Positions 42,879-53,547 are shown, counted from the first letter of the stretch. The stretch is DNA of 64,000 bases from Hoyosella sp. YIM 151337 (GCF_026041215.1 NZ_JAPEIQ010000022.1:62001-126000); one strand, 5' to 3'. Notes: generated from the sequence alone by a model not told the origin. Program-made: numbers and translations.

Positions 42879-44096
42879 TCAGTTTTCGGGTGCGAGGCCC
42901 GCCACAGGACCGATCACCGTGATCGCGGGCGGCCGTATATCCGCGTGTTTGACCGCATCGGCGACACGATCAAGCACCGTTCGCACAACTCGCTGGCCGC
43001 GGGTCGTGCCCTCCTGCACAACAGTTACCGGGGTGTCCTGGGCACGCCCCCCTGCCATCAGGGCGGCCGCGAACTGCTCGATACGCTCCACCCCCATCAG
43101 GAGCACGATGGTGCCTTTCAGCCGTCCGAGAGCGTCCCAGTCCGTCAGCGATTGGGGATGGCCCGGCGGGACGTGGCCGCTGACGACGATGAACTCATGT
43201 GAAACCCCGCGGTGCGTCACCGGCACACCAGCAGCGGCGGGCACCGCGATGGCGCTGGTGACCCCCGGCACTACGGTGACGGGGATCCCTGCTTCGGCGC
43301 AGGCGAGAAGCTCTTCGAAGCCGCGGCCGAACACATAGGGGTCTCCACCCTTCAGGCGCACCACGAACTTCCCCGCTTGTGCCCGGGAAATGAGTGTTTC
43401 GTTGATCGCTTCCTGCGCCATCGCCCGCCCGTACGGGATCTTTGACGCGTCAATTACCTCGACGTGCGGCCCGAGCTCAGCGAGGAGTTCTGGGGGTGCG
43501 AGTCGGTCAGCGACTACAACGTCTGCGTGCGCGAGCAGCCTGCGGCCCCGCACCGTGATGAGGTCAGGATCCCCCGGTCCGCCGCCCACCAGCGCGACCC
43601 CGATCGGACGCTGGTCCGGGTCGTCGTCGCGGACCGCCCCCGACTGCAGGGCTTCGAGAATCGCCGAGCGCACGTTCGCGGACCGCCGGTGGTCACCGCC
43701 CGCGACGACACCGACGGTGAGCCCTTCGTATGTTGTGGAGGCAGGTGTGACAGCCGTGCCGTCGCGCGCGCTGTCCGCACGGACGCAGAAGATTCTGTTG
43801 CGGTCCGCCTCCGCGACGACTGCGGCGTTGACTTCCGGGTCGTTCGTACAGGCAATCGCGTACCACGCATCCGAAAGGTCACCCGGTTCGTACGCGCGCA
43901 TTGTCAGCTTCAGGTGACCTGCCGTCGCCATGCCTTCAACTGCTGCGGTCGCCTGCGGCGTGATGACCTCGACGTGGGCCCCAGCTGACACGAGCAACGG
44001 CACCCGGCGCTGGGCGACGGAGCCACCACCTACGACAACGACCCGCCGACCGGCGAGCCCAAGGCCCGCTAGATACACAGGATTGTCTCCGGTCAT
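42879..44096 (-). CDS. cysG: Precorrin-2 dehydrogenase / uroporphyrinogen-III C-methyltransferase fusion
   Basis: The 405-residue protein joins a siroheme-synthase N-terminal domain (NAD loop VVGGGSVAQRR at 21-31, to about 150) with a SAM uroporphyrinogen-III methyltransferase (GGGPGDPDLIT at 171-181, RLKGGDPYVFGRG, VPGVTSAIAVPAAAGVPVTHR). It makes precorrin-2 for siroheme and cobalamin. It follows the cobE-like gene after a 90-bp gap and matches Rv2847c in position. Confidence 0.94.
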   Translation of the reverse strand: MTGDNPVYLAGLGLAGRRVVVVGGGSVAQRRVPLLVSAGAHVEVITPQATAAVEGMATAGHLKLTMRAYEPGDLSDAWYAIACTNDPEVNAAVVAEADRNRIFCVRADSARDGTAVTPASTTYEGLTVGVVAGGDHRRSANVRSAILEALQSGAVRDDDPDQRPIGVALVGGGPGDPDLITVRGRRLLAHADVVVADRLAPPELLAELGPHVEVIDASKIPYGRAMAQEAINETLISRAQAGKFVVRLKGGDPYVFGRGFEELLACAEAGIPVTVVPGVTSAIAVPAAAGVPVTHRGVSHEFIVVSGHVPPGHPQSLTDWDALGRLKGTIVLLMGVERIEQFAAALMAGGRAQDTPVTVVQEGTTRGQRVVRTVLDRVADAVKHADIRPPAITVIGPVAGLAPEN

Positions 44097-44186
44097 GCGT
44101 GCGCTCCTTCAATGTCCGCCCCACTGGCCGCCTATAGACAGTAATCGGGCGGTCACCGTCAGGCTCGGCCAGCCTCACTCAAAGCC

Positions 44187-44759
44187 TTAGCCGGGGCCGT
44201 CCGCGCGCCACGTCGCGACCGCGACGGCTCCGGTAACCAAATTGCCGATAATTTTGGGTACTCGTACGTGCACGCAAAAATGCGCCGCTGCTCGTGCACC
44301 GGTTCGCTCAGACGTCCGCACCGCTGTCTCAGAACCGCTGGTCGTGCGCTGCCCCGCATGCGCCCATGGTGAATCCCAGCATCGTTCCCGCTGGCATTCA
44401 GCGCCAAGAACAAACGGCGTGTGCGCTACTGTTTCGGCGCAGCGCAGCGCAGCGAGCACCGCGGCGGCCTCAGCTACGCTCGCGGTTCCCACGAGAGACG
44501 CAATCCGCTCGCTCCCCCCTGGCAGTGCGATGTCATCGAGTTCCGCCGCTGAGAATCCCTGGACAGCGGTCAGCCCGAAGCTCTGGACTCCTTGGCTGAG
44601 CGCATGCAGGTGCAGCCTCTGATCGAGTGTCGCTACCGCGTCGAATGTCACAACTCCGGACCGCCCGGCGAGCTCGCGCAGCATCGCTGTGATATCCGCC
44701 GCTCGCGCCCGCGCCGACAGCCCGAGGCCTGCCGCTGCGATAACGGCCGGCACGTTCAT
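44187..44759 (-). CDS. cobE: CobE/CbiG C-terminal-like cobalamin biosynthesis protein with internal insertion
   Basis: The first 110 residues match the CobE/CbiG_C domain: AAGLGLSARARAADITAML, FDAVATLDQR, LTAVQGFSAAEL, VAEAAAVLAA. The domain end (VPKIIGNLVTGAVAVATW) appears only at about residue 165. Between them lie some 55 residues unlike the family and rich in Cys, Arg and Ser. The extra DNA (about 44265-44430) is rich in inverted repeats and keeps the frame. The start overlaps the cobB stop by 4 bp. The CobE role is thought to be in handling corrin intermediates; whether this copy still works is unclear. Confidence 0.75.
   Translation of the reverse strand: MNVPAVIAAAGLGLSARARAADITAMLRELAGRSGVVTFDAVATLDQRLHLHALSQGVQSFGLTAVQGFSAAELDDIALPGGSERIASLVGTASVAEAAAVLAALRCAETVAHTPFVLGAECQRERCWDSPWAHAGQRTTSGSETAVRTSERTGARAAAHFCVHVRVPKIIGNLVTGAVAVATWRADGPG
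44262..44430. repeat. Palindrome-rich in-frame insertion within the cobE-like gene
   Basis: The segment contains an imperfect stem-loop TGAATCCCAGC/GCTGGCATTCA (44370-44380 and 44390-44400, 10 of 11 pairs), a GTGCACG/CGTGCAC pair (44268-44274, 44293-44299) enclosing CGCA-AAAA-TGCG, and the short palindromes GCATGC and CCATGG. It interrupts the CobE domain without breaking the reading frame. Exact borders are uncertain. No second copy was seen in this window. Confidence 0.45.
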
Positions 44760-46159
44760 CGCGCTGCCGCGTTCCCTGATTCGGTCGCGCGTGCCGCCGC
44801 AGCACGTGCGGCAGCCACGAAACGTCCGACGGATTCAGGGAATCCCGCCGGATGCAGGTGGAGGTACGACGCGTGAATCGACTCGCTGAGGAAGCCCTCC
44901 CGCGTCATGTCCCCGCCGTGACCGCGCCAGCCCCACGCGGGCGCTGCCGGGATCTCCCGGAGATACGTGCGGTGAAACTCATGCCCGGTGACGCGTTCCC
45001 CTGCGCGGAAGATCAGGGAGTCAGCCAGCGCGACGGCATCGCGATACCCAAGTACCAGCCGCTTTCCGAACACAGCCGTACAGTCGATGACGCCCGCCAT
45101 CTGATAATCCTCGACCATCCTGGACAGGTAAAGCAATCCCGCGCATTCGGCAATGATCGGAATACCAGCCGCGGCCGCGCTGCGCACCTGCCGCAGCAAA
45201 GGGGCGTTTGCGGCGAGTGCGTCCGCGTACAACTCGGGGAAACCGCCCGGCATGATGATCCCGGCAGTGCCGCGGGGCAACTCGTCGGTCAGCGGGTCGA
45301 AAACCTCGATATCACCGCCTGCTGTGCGGAGCAGTTCGTCGTGTTCGGCGTAGCGAAAGGTGAAAGCTGGACCGCCCGCGACCGCGATCAAAGGACGCAA
45401 GCCGCCCGTATGGTATCCGCCCGCAAGAGCTGTCTCAGGCTCCCACGGCTGAGCGGACACCGAGGACCGGGCGAGCCGACACACTGCACCCAGATCGATA
45501 CAGCGCTGCGCGAGCGCACTCATGGCAGCTACCGCCGCGTCCGCACGCCCCCCGTGCTCAGTGGCTGTGACGAGCCCGAGATGACGCGACGGCAGCGAAA
45601 CGTCGTCGCTGCGCGGGACCACCCCGAGAACCACCATTCCGGCCCGGTCACATGCTTCGCGCAGAACCTGCTCATGCCGGTCGCTTCCGACTTGGTTCAG
45701 GATCACGCCGGCGATTCGGACGCGGTTATCGAATGTCGCGAATCCGTGCAGCAGCGCCGCGAGAGACTGACTGTGGCCCCGGACATCGACGATCAGCACG
45801 ACCGGCGCACCGAGCAGCGCTGCGATCTGGGCGGTCGACCCCTCGGCGAGGTCACCCGACCCGATCCGCCCGTCGAAGAGCCCCATCACACCCTCAATGA
45901 CCGCGATGTCACACTCGTGTGCACCGTGCCGAAAGAGAGGTCCGATGAGGTCCGGGCTGGTGAGCACCGGATCGAGGTTCCGCCCAGGCCTGCCGGTGGC
46001 CGCGGAATGGTACCCAGGATCGATGTAGTCGGGCCCCACTTTGAAGGGGGCCACCTGGTAGCCGCTGTCGCGCAGCGCGGCCATGATCCCGGTTGTGAGC
46101 GTCGTCTTGCCGCTCCCGGAGGCGGGGGCAGCAAAAACGACTGCGGGAGGAGTTACCAC
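44756..46159 (-). CDS. cobB: Cobyrinic/hydrogenobyrinic acid a,c-diamide synthase
   Basis: CobB amidates the a and c side chains of the corrin ring using glutamine and ATP. The 467-residue protein has a dethiobiotin-synthetase-like ATPase domain (P-loop GSGKTT at 15-20, GPDYIDPGYH, EGVMGLFDG) and a class I amidotransferase-like domain (MPGGFPELYA, catalytic Cys in IIAECAGLLYL, HEFHRTYL). It overlaps cobO by 7 bp and the cobE-like gene by 4 bp. Confidence 0.95.
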   Translation of the reverse strand: MVTPPAVVFAAPASGSGKTTLTTGIMAALRDSGYQVAPFKVGPDYIDPGYHSAATGRPGRNLDPVLTSPDLIGPLFRHGAHECDIAVIEGVMGLFDGRIGSGDLAEGSTAQIAALLGAPVVLIVDVRGHSQSLAALLHGFATFDNRVRIAGVILNQVGSDRHEQVLREACDRAGMVVLGVVPRSDDVSLPSRHLGLVTATEHGGRADAAVAAMSALAQRCIDLGAVCRLARSSVSAQPWEPETALAGGYHTGGLRPLIAVAGGPAFTFRYAEHDELLRTAGGDIEVFDPLTDELPRGTAGIIMPGGFPELYADALAANAPLLRQVRSAAAAGIPIIAECAGLLYLSRMVEDYQMAGVIDCTAVFGKRLVLGYRDAVALADSLIFRAGERVTGHEFHRTYLREIPAAPAWGWRGHGGDMTREGFLSESIHASYLHLHPAGFPESVGRFVAAARAAAARATESGNAAAR

Positions 46160-46773
46160 TCGATGCCCCGCTGGCCTTTGCGCCCGGCATCCATGGGGTG
46201 TTTGATTTTCGTCATTTCGGTGACGAGGTCGGCGGCGTCAATGAGTTCTTGCGGCGCGTCACGGCCCGTGATGATGACATGCTGTTTGCCGGGGCGGTCG
46301 TGCAGTGTGGAGACGACTTCAGCGGTGTCGATCCAGCCCCATTTGAGCGGATAGGTGAACTCATCGAGTACGTAGAACCGGTGGGTTTCGGCGCCGAGCC
46401 TGCGCTGGATCTCGCGCCACCCTTCCTGGGCCGCGCTGGCGTGGTCGATCTCATCGCCGTGTTTCCGGATCCACGACCAGCCTTCACCCATTTTGTGCCA
46501 CTCGACGGGGCCACCCTGGCCTGTCGTCTGGTGCACGTCACCTAGCGCGCGCAACGCAGCTTCCTCACCTACGCGCCATTTCGCACTTTTGACGAACTGG
46601 AAGACGCCCACGCTGAATCCCTGATTCCAGGCGCGCAGCGCCATCCCGAAAGCAGCGGTGGACTTGCCCTTGCCGGGACCGGTGTGGACGGCGAGCACGG
46701 GCAGGTTGCGTCGTTCGCGAGTGGTGAGCCCGTCGTCAGGGATCGTGCCGGCTTCAGGCATCCCCTTCGGCAT
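46153..46773 (-). CDS. cobO: Cob(I)alamin adenosyltransferase, CobO type
   Basis: CobO transfers the adenosyl group of ATP to the corrinoid cobalt. The 206-residue protein has P-loop GPGKGKST (32-39), FQFVKSAKW, the DEFTYPLKWGW segment and IITGRDAPQELIDAADLVTEM. It lies between the chelatase and cobB genes, 45 bp from the former. Confidence 0.95.
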   Translation of the reverse strand: MPKGMPEAGTIPDDGLTTRERRNLPVLAVHTGPGKGKSTAAFGMALRAWNQGFSVGVFQFVKSAKWRVGEEAALRALGDVHQTTGQGGPVEWHKMGEGWSWIRKHGDEIDHASAAQEGWREIQRRLGAETHRFYVLDEFTYPLKWGWIDTAEVVSTLHDRPGKQHVIITGRDAPQELIDAADLVTEMTKIKHPMDAGRKGQRGIEW

Positions 46774-46818
46774 CAGCGTCCTTTCATCAGCGTCGTCCAG
46801 CTGGATTACCTGCGGGCG

Positions 46819-48738
46819 CTACGCGGCCGCACGGACCACGCCTGTGACCGCATCGGCAGAAAGTTCCGTGAGTCGCACGTAACCACCCCGGAGATGACCC
46901 GCAAGTTCGCTCGCGAGCCCCAATCGGATCATGCCATGCTCGCAATCCACCGTCACCGACGCGATTCCTGCCCGCGCGAGCACACTCGCTGCCTGCTGGG
47001 CGCGGCGCACAGGGTCCGTCCCGGCTGTGGCGCGCCCGTCGGTGAGCAGCACGATGAGTGCCCGGCGCTGCGGATCACGGATACGTTCGCGCCGCACGAC
47101 CTCCCATGCCTTGAGCAGGCCTTCCGCGAGGGGGGTGCGGCCACCGGTTCGCAAGGATCCTAGGCGGCGCACGGCGATGTCGACCGACGACGTCGGCGGC
47201 AATACGAGTTCTGCCGCCTGCCCACGCAGAGTGATCACGGCTACCTTGTCGCGCCGCTGGTACGCGTCGCGCAGCAGGGACACAACAGCGCCTGTCACGG
47301 CAGCCAGGCGGTCACGTGCGGCCATAGAGCCTGATGCGTCGACGGCGAAAATCACAAGGTTGCCTTCGCGCCCCTCATGCTCCGCCCCTCGGAGGTCTGA
47401 CGGGCGCACGGCGAAACCACCACGCGCCGGAAGTTTCGCCGCCGCCTCGAGGACGGTGGCGGGCAGGTGCAGCGAACTCCCCGCGAACGGGGTTGCCCGG
47501 ACGATGCGGCCTCGCTGTGCGCGGGCACGCGATCTGCGGCCCGGGGCGCCCTCACCTGTGCCTGGCACCTCGAGCAGCCGAGCGCGAAACGCCGACGCCG
47601 GCGGTGCCGCGTCGCGCTCACGGGACGGCCCCTGCGCGGCGGGAGAATCTGTGGCACCGCTGTCCTCTTCCGAGCCAGTGGTGTGTTCCAAACCAGGCTC
47701 GGTGCCGTGGTCGTGGCTACCACCCGGCGGCGGATCGTCAGGATCCGGGTCGTCGTCGCCGGCTTCCGCTGCGGCGTTCGTCATCGCCTCGTCGAGCTGT
47801 TCCTGATCCAGGCCTGGTTCATCGAAGGGATCCCGGCGGCGCCGGTGCGGCAGCGCCAGTTCGGCAGCCGCGCGAACGTCTTCTTCGGTGACCTCACGAT
47901 CACCGCGCCACGCCGCGTGCGCCATGGCGGTTCGTGCCATAACCAGGTCGGCACGCATGCCGTCGACACCGAACGCCGCGCACAGTGACGCGATCCGCCG
48001 AACCTCGCGGTCGGGCAATTCCACCTGGTGGAGTGCGTTTTTTGCGGCTGCAATGCGTTCTGCGAGCGCGATGTCTTCTGAGTCGAAACGCACAGCGAAC
48101 GCATCGGGGTCACGCTCGTAGTCGAGGCGCCGCCGGATCACTTCAGCGCGCACGCCGACATCACGGGACGCAGCGACGTCGACGGTGAGCCCGAATCGGT
48201 CGAGGAGTTGCGGCCGGAGTTCGCCTTCTTCCGGATTCATCGTTCCCACGAGGACGAAGCGCGCCTCGTGCGTGTGCGAGAAGCCGTCGCGCTCGACGTG
48301 GACGCGGCCCATCGCAGCCGCGTCGAGCAGGACGTCAACGAGGTGATCATGCAGCAGATTCACTTCATCGACGTAGAGGACACCTTCATGGGCCTGCGCT
48401 AATAGACCTGGCTGAAAAGCGCGTTCACCGTCACGCAGAACCCGTTCAAGGTCGATCGATCCGACAACCCGGTCTTCCGTGGCACCCACCGGCAGTTCGA
48501 CGAGCGTTGCCCGCCGCATTCCCTGTGGACCCGCGACGGGCGGCAACAGTCTCGCGAGGGCCCGCACCACGGTCGATTTCGCAGTCCCCTTTTCACCTCG
48601 GACGAGCACTCCACCGATACCGGGATGCACAGCGCACAGTATGAGAGCGAGCCGCAACTCATCCTGGCCGACGACCGCGCTGAACGGAAAACCTGGAGGC
48701 TCGGCCAGCGCGGTGTGAGTGAGGGGTTCGCTGCTCAT
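46819..48738 (-). CDS. Mg/Co-chelatase ATPase, ChlI-ChlD fusion (AAA plus VWA)
   Basis: The 639-residue protein has an AAA+ domain (Walker [11 protein letters not shown] at 47-56, Walker [10 protein letters not shown]), an acidic Pro-rich linker (about 325-395) and a C-terminal VWA domain with MIDAS DASGS at 467-471. Next to cobO and cobB it most likely powers cobalt insertion together with a CobN subunit encoded elsewhere; mycobacterial Rv2850c sits in the same place. Its start overlaps the mqo stop by 4 bp. Confidence 0.9.
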   Translation of the reverse strand: MSSEPLTHTALAEPPGFPFSAVVGQDELRLALILCAVHPGIGGVLVRGEKGTAKSTVVRALARLLPPVAGPQGMRRATLVELPVGATEDRVVGSIDLERVLRDGERAFQPGLLAQAHEGVLYVDEVNLLHDHLVDVLLDAAAMGRVHVERDGFSHTHEARFVLVGTMNPEEGELRPQLLDRFGLTVDVAASRDVGVRAEVIRRRLDYERDPDAFAVRFDSEDIALAERIAAAKNALHQVELPDREVRRIASLCAAFGVDGMRADLVMARTAMAHAAWRGDREVTEEDVRAAAELALPHRRRRDPFDEPGLDQEQLDEAMTNAAAEAGDDDPDPDDPPPGGSHDHGTEPGLEHTTGSEEDSGATDSPAAQGPSRERDAAPPASAFRARLLEVPGTGEGAPGRRSRARAQRGRIVRATPFAGSSLHLPATVLEAAAKLPARGGFAVRPSDLRGAEHEGREGNLVIFAVDASGSMAARDRLAAVTGAVVSLLRDAYQRRDKVAVITLRGQAAELVLPPTSSVDIAVRRLGSLRTGGRTPLAEGLLKAWEVVRRERIRDPQRRALIVLLTDGRATAGTDPVRRAQQAASVLARAGIASVTVDCEHGMIRLGLASELAGHLRGGYVRLTELSADAVTGVVRAAA

Positions 48739-50312
48739 AGCGCAGGCTCGGACTCCTCCGGGGCCTCTGGGATGTCGTCCTCCTGCACGGTGAGCTTGAG
48801 CACCTTGTTGCTGTAGTCCCAGACTTCCTTGTACAGGTCCGGGTGTTCATTCAGGGAGCGGCCCAGCGACGGGATAGCACCTTGGAGGTCTTGCTCCCAT
48901 TTCGCGTAGCGGTCAGCGAAGCACCGCTCCAAAACCTCGAGCATTGCCGAAACACAGGTCGACGCGCCAGGTGAAGCGCCGAGCAAACCTGCGATAGTCC
49001 CGTCCTCAGCCGCAACGATCGCCGTGCCCAGTTCGAGGGTGCCCTTCGTTTCTTTACCCGGCCGGATCATCTGCACGCGCTGTCCGGCGGTGATGAGTTC
49101 CCAGTCATCCGAGTCTGCTTGCGGCAGGAACTCGGCTAGTGCACCGGTGCGCGCATCTTCAGATTGCAGGACCTGCTGCACGAGGTACTTGGTGAGTCCC
49201 ATCTCGTGAATACCCACACTCATCATCTGGAAGACATTGTTCGGCTTTACTGATGTGAAGAGGTCAGTGAGATGACCCTCCTTCAGGAACTTCGGGGTCC
49301 AGCCTGCGTATGGGCCGAACAGCAGGCCGCGCTCGCCGCTGATAACGCGGGTATCAAGGTGAGGCACAGACATGGGCGGCGCGCCCGCCGGCGCCTTGCC
49401 GTACACCTTCGCATTGTGGCCGGCAATCAGGTCGGGGTTGACGCACCGCAGGAATTGTCCGCTCACCGGGAACCCACCGAAGCCGCGGATCTCCTTGATC
49501 CCAGACTTCTGCAGCAACGGAAGGGCACCGCCACCAGCTCCTACGAAGACGAAGCGGGCTCGCACGATGCGCTTGTCGCCGGTGCGGACATTAACGAGCG
49601 ACAGCTTCCAGCGCCCGTCGCTTTCCTTCGTCAGATCGCGGACCTCATGCCCGAACCGGATGTCGCAGCCCGCAGACCCCAGGTAGGTAAGGAGCTGGCG
49701 TGTGAGGGCACCGAAGTCGACGTCGGTGCCGAGGTCAAATCTGTTGAGCGCCACCGGATCGCTGTAGTCGCGGCCCTTCGCCATCAGCGGCACCCACTGT
49801 GCGAATTCATCCTTGTCTTCGGTGTATTCCATCCCCTCGAAAAGGGTCTGGCTCGCCAGCGCGTCGTACCGCGCGCGAAGATACTTCACGTTGTCTTCGC
49901 CGTGCACAAAGCTCATGTGCGGGATCGGGTTGATGAAGTCTTTCGGCTTGCCCAGGATCCCCTTGTCCACCGCGTACGCCCAGTACTGGCGGGACACCTG
50001 GAAGCGCTCGTTGATATCGATGGCTTTTTCGACGGATACACTGCCGTCTGGCTGCTGGGGAGTGTAGTTAAGCTCGCACAGGGCGGAATGTCCGGTACCG
50101 GCGTTGTTCCAGGGATCGCTGCTCTCCGCGGCGGCCGCGTTGAGTCGCTCAAACAAAGATATCGACCAGCTGGGTTCGAGCTCGCTCAGAAGAGCGCCTA
50201 GCGTGGCGCTCATAATTCCAGCACCGATCAGCGCGACGTCCACCGATTGCTCGGTCCCGTTCGCTGCGCGACCTGTAGAGTCGTCGCGCTTCCGCCCGTC
50301 ATGTTTTGCCAC
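48735..50312 (-). CDS. mqo: Malate:quinone oxidoreductase
   Basis: Mqo is a membrane-associated FAD enzyme oxidising malate to oxaloacetate and reducing menaquinone. The 525-residue protein has the FAD motif [32 protein letters not shown], and [19 protein letters not shown] (shown in part). The GTG at 50312 gives an N-terminus close to the family; a longer in-frame extension is not conserved. Its stop overlaps the chelatase start, so the chelatase and mqo genes appear co-transcribed. Confidence 0.95.
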   Translation of the reverse strand: MAKHDGRKRDDSTGRAANGTEQSVDVALIGAGIMSATLGALLSELEPSWSISLFERLNAAAAESSDPWNNAGTGHSALCELNYTPQQPDGSVSVEKAIDINERFQVSRQYWAYAVDKGILGKPKDFINPIPHMSFVHGEDNVKYLRARYDALASQTLFEGMEYTEDKDEFAQWVPLMAKGRDYSDPVALNRFDLGTDVDFGALTRQLLTYLGSAGCDIRFGHEVRDLTKESDGRWKLSLVNVRTGDKRIVRARFVFVGAGGGALPLLQKSGIKEIRGFGGFPVSGQFLRCVNPDLIAGHNAKVYGKAPAGAPPMSVPHLDTRVISGERGLLFGPYAGWTPKFLKEGHLTDLFTSVKPNNVFQMMSVGIHEMGLTKYLVQQVLQSEDARTGALAEFLPQADSDDWELITAGQRVQMIRPGKETKGTLELGTAIVAAEDGTIAGLLGASPGASTCVSAMLEVLERCFADRYAKWEQDLQGAIPSLGRSLNEHPDLYKEVWDYSNKVLKLTVQEDDIPEAPEESEPAL

Positions 50313-50451
50313 TGGACTCAACTTTCTTGTCCGGTCGTTCGGTGCCCGTCGGCCCCTGCCCTGACATTGTGTACTACCGCAGAGTAACCCCTCGCAGCCA
50401 TACCATCCTGCCCCGGATGTTCCCCTGAAGTATGCGCGATAGGGTGTGGGA

Positions 50452-51477
50452 GTGACGACATGGCGTGCTGATGTCCTTGGGGATTCTTTCGAACAGCACA
50501 CGATCGACCTTGGGTCCGACCCGGACGGCGAAGGTGACATCGTAGCGACGCTGGTTCGGTACAAACCGCCCACCGGGAGCGTTCCCGCACCTCACGGCGC
50601 TGCACTATATGTTCACGGCTATTCGGACTATTTCTTCCAGCGCCACCTCGCCGCAGCATTCGCAGCGCGGGGGTATCAATTCTATGCGCTCGATCTGCGC
50701 AAGTGTGGTCGGTCACAACGGGCGGGGCTGACCCCGCACTTTGTGACTGATCTCGCGTTTTACGACGAAGAACTGAACGAGGCGCTGCGCATCATTCGCA
50801 AGGAGTCACCCGGCCGGGCAGGCGAACGCATTGTGTTGTCTGCGCACTCGACGGGCGGTCTGATCGTGCCGCTGTGGCTCGACCGGCTCAACAGGCAGCC
50901 GGGCGGGGTGGTGGGCGCGGGCGTGCGCGGCTTGGCGCTCAACAGTCCCTGGTTCGATATGCAGGGTTCGTGGTGGTTGCGCAGCATCGGCACGGCCGCG
51001 ATCGAAGCCGTGGGGCGGGTGCAGCCAATGCGAATCGCGCAGGACGCGAAATTCGACGGATACGGTACGAGCCTGCATGCTGACCGCAGCGGCGAGTGGG
51101 AGTACAACCTCGACTGGAAGCCGCTCGGCGGCTACGCGGCCCGGTTCGGGTGGCTGCGCGCAATTAGGCGCGGTCATTTCACGCTGCAGCGCGGGCTCGA
51201 TACGGGAGTGCCGTCACTGGTTCTGCGATCCGCCAGAACGTGGTTCTCACCGCATTATGTGCCGGAGATCGACGCGGCCGACTGCGTACTCGACGTGAAA
51301 CAGATCGCGCGGTGGTCAGGCTGCCTGGGCAACCGCACAGTGATCGTGCCGATTCCTGAGGCCCGGCACGACGTCTTCTTGTCGAAGACCGCCCCGCGAG
51401 ATGCAGCCCTGCGGGAACTCGACCTTTTCTTGGCATGGCTTTCCAGCGACGAACCCGCTGCCGTAACCGTGTCCTGA
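50452..51477 (+). CDS. Alpha/beta hydrolase (lysophospholipase/monoglyceride-lipase-like)
   Basis: The 341-residue protein has the oxyanion segment [10 protein letters not shown], the nucleophile elbow AHSTGG (S133) and a late ARHDVFLSK with the catalytic His. It resembles mycobacterial Rv2854, also located between mqo and mtr. A lipid ester is the likely substrate. The GTG at 50452 has AGGG 7 nt upstream. mtr follows after 36 bp on the same strand. Confidence 0.88.
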   Translation: MTTWRADVLGDSFEQHTIDLGSDPDGEGDIVATLVRYKPPTGSVPAPHGAALYVHGYSDYFFQRHLAAAFAARGYQFYALDLRKCGRSQRAGLTPHFVTDLAFYDEELNEALRIIRKESPGRAGERIVLSAHSTGGLIVPLWLDRLNRQPGGVVGAGVRGLALNSPWFDMQGSWWLRSIGTAAIEAVGRVQPMRIAQDAKFDGYGTSLHADRSGEWEYNLDWKPLGGYAARFGWLRAIRRGHFTLQRGLDTGVPSLVLRSARTWFSPHYVPEIDAADCVLDVKQIARWSGCLGNRTVIVPIPEARHDVFLSKTAPRDAALRELDLFLAWLSSDEPAAVTVS

Positions 51478-51513
51478 CACCGAGAACCCCGCGGCCCCAG
51501 ATAGGAGGTTGGC

Positions 51514-52887
51514 ATGGAGCACCATCGCAGCAACTTCGATATCGCCATCATCGGCGCTGGCTCGGGAAACATGATCGCGAACCGCAAATTCTCCGGCAAG
51601 TCGGTCGCGATCATCGAGTCCGGCAAGTTTGGCGGGACATGCCTCAACGTCGGGTGCGTGCCGACAAAGATGTTCACTTACACGGCTGACATTGCAGCCG
51701 CGATTCAGGACGCCGCGCGCTTCGGTATCGAGGCCGAGATGCGCGGAGCGGACTGGCCCGCGATCGTGAAGCGCGTTTTCACCCGTATCGACAGCAATTC
51801 CGAAGCTGCCGAGCAGTTTCGCCGCGACAACTCCAACGTCACGGTTTTTTCGGAGCGCGCCCGATTCACCGGACCGAAGGCGCTCGAACTGGACAGCGGT
51901 CACCGGATCACCGCGGATCAGATCGTCATCGCCACGGGCGCGCGGCCCGTCGTGCCGGAAGTGTTCGCTGGTGATCACATCTACACATCGGACACCATCA
52001 TGCGGGCCGAGCGGTTTCCGCAACGGCTTGTCATCGTCGGTGGTGGATTCATCGCCGCCGAGTTTGCACACATTTTCTCCGCGCTCGGCAGTTCAGTCAC
52101 GATGATCGCGCGGGGTGAGCGCCTGCTGCGTCATCACGATTCCGCGATCTCCCAGCTGTTTACCGAGGTGGCGCAGAAAAGCTGGGACGTGCGGCTGAAC
52201 ACCACTGTCCATGCCGTCTGCCCGCCAGAAAACGACAGTAACGCGGTGGATGTCGTGCTTGATAGCGGGGACACCGTCGCGGCGGATGCCGTCCTCGTCG
52301 CACTCGGCCGCCGGCCGAACTCGGACAACCTTGGTCTCGACGACGCAGGTATCTCGACCCATCTTGATGGCCGGATCGTGGTGGATGACTATCAGCAGAC
52401 GTCAGTGCGCGGCGTCTGGGCACTGGGTGACGTGTGCGCGTCACTGCAGTTGAAACATCTCGCGAACTACGAGGCCCGCGTCGTGTCCCACAATGTGCTC
52501 AATCCGGACTCTCCCATGTCGGCGGAACACCGCTTCATTCCCTCGGGCGTTTTCACGCGACCGCAGATCGCAACTGTCGGCCTGACCACGGAGCAAGCCT
52601 CGGAGGCCGGTATCGATGTCGTTGAATCAGTTTTCCATTACAAGGACACGGCTTTCGGCTGGGCGACAGAGGATGCACCGGGTTTCTGCAAGGTGCTCGC
52701 TGATCGCGCCACTGGACGCCTGGTTGGTGCGCACCTCATTGGTACGCACGCGACAACTGCGATTCAGCCACTGATCCAGGGCATGGTTTTTGGTACCCCG
52801 CCGCGCGAGATCGCGCGGAAGCAACTGTGGATTCACCCCGCGATCGCTGAGGTCGTGGAGAACGCGCTGCTAGGGCTGCGCCTATAG
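51514..52887 (+). CDS. mtr: Mycothione reductase
   Basis: Mtr reduces mycothiol disulfide with NADPH, keeping the actinobacterial thiol buffer reduced. The 457-residue flavoprotein has GAGSGN FAD loop, redox pair C43-x4-C48 in GGTCLNVGCVPTK, the NADPH loop VGGGFIAAEFA, ALGDVC and the C-terminal HPAIAEVVENALL with the catalytic His. AGGAGG lies 7 nt before the ATG. It confirms a mycothiol-producing actinomycete. Confidence 0.96.
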   Translation: MEHHRSNFDIAIIGAGSGNMIANRKFSGKSVAIIESGKFGGTCLNVGCVPTKMFTYTADIAAAIQDAARFGIEAEMRGADWPAIVKRVFTRIDSNSEAAEQFRRDNSNVTVFSERARFTGPKALELDSGHRITADQIVIATGARPVVPEVFAGDHIYTSDTIMRAERFPQRLVIVGGGFIAAEFAHIFSALGSSVTMIARGERLLRHHDSAISQLFTEVAQKSWDVRLNTTVHAVCPPENDSNAVDVVLDSGDTVAADAVLVALGRRPNSDNLGLDDAGISTHLDGRIVVDDYQQTSVRGVWALGDVCASLQLKHLANYEARVVSHNVLNPDSPMSAEHRFIPSGVFTRPQIATVGLTTEQASEAGIDVVESVFHYKDTAFGWATEDAPGFCKVLADRATGRLVGAHLIGTHATTAIQPLIQGMVFGTPPREIARKQLWIHPAIAEVVENALLGLRL

Positions 52888-52904
52888 CAATCGAGGGCGG
52901 TGCT

Positions 52905-53399
52905 GTGACGACGCTGTGGATGCTTGAGGATCTCGAGCCGTTCCCGGACGTTCCCAGTGTGGGAGACGTGTGCGAACCAGCGACGTACTGGGCGACTCCC
53001 ACCATGATGGATCTGCCTGCAGACATCGTGTGCGAGATCGGGGCTCGAGTCGAGGAAACAACGATCGCTGGACAGCAAGAACGAATCGCACACCTCGCCG
53101 ATGGATTCCAAACGATGATCCCGCCATACGTCGATGTGATCGGGGAAACGACCCTGACGGGATGCCTGGTGTGGGATCGGTACTTGTGGATGGACTATCG
53201 CTCGACGCCCGTCGGCCGGGCCTTAGTACTCGAGCGCGCGACGCTGTACCGCCGCATAGAAGCACCCATGCCTGAGAGGGGATGGAGTGTCATGGATTAC
53301 CAAGGTCCGACGATGCTGCTGAGAGACGCCCCACCGTCGTCGGGCACACATGGCATTGTCTGGAACGCACTGCGGGTAACACTGCAGAGCTCGGCGTGA
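52905..53399 (+). CDS. Unknown protein
   Basis: I do not recognise this 164-residue protein. It is soluble, acidic at the start (TTLWMLEDLEPFPDVPSVGD) and contains VDVIGETTLTGCLVWDRYLW, which reads like a beta-rich domain. The GTG at 52905 lies 18 bp after mtr. The stop overlaps a GTG (GTGA at 53396-53399) that opens a 30-codon frame ending at 53488; this may be a tiny coupled gene or the displaced true C-terminus. The function cannot be guessed. Confidence 0.55.
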   Translation: MTTLWMLEDLEPFPDVPSVGDVCEPATYWATPTMMDLPADIVCEIGARVEETTIAGQQERIAHLADGFQTMIPPYVDVIGETTLTGCLVWDRYLWMDYRSTPVGRALVLERATLYRRIEAPMPERGWSVMDYQGPTMLLRDAPPSSGTHGIVWNALRVTLQSSA

Positions 53400-53488
53400 T
53401 TTTCTTTATTCGAAGGGGATCACGTTTCTCAGGTGACGCGATCGATGCCGATGCAGAATTCTGCGAGATCACATTCGGCGAGATGTAA
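53396..53488 (+). CDS. Possible 30-residue frame overlapping the preceding stop
   Basis: A GTG at 53396 overlaps the upstream stop as GTGA and reads MIFFIRRGSRFSGDAIDADA onward to TAA at 53486-53488. Position suggests coupling, but the peptide is short and unknown. It could also be the remainder of the upstream gene after a frameshift. Confidence 0.25.
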   Translation: MIFFIRRGSRFSGDAIDADAEFCEITFGEM

Positions 53489-53547
53489 GAGTGCGGATCC
53501 GTCGCGCAAGTAAGACCAGTTCAGAAGACTAATTCCGTGGAGAGATT

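Noticed and set aside
44097-44430. Possible cobalamin riboswitch in or near the cobE-like gene
   Set aside because: The B12-box consensus (GCCACTG-type) and the conserved core were not found on either strand; the inverted repeats are in coding frame instead.
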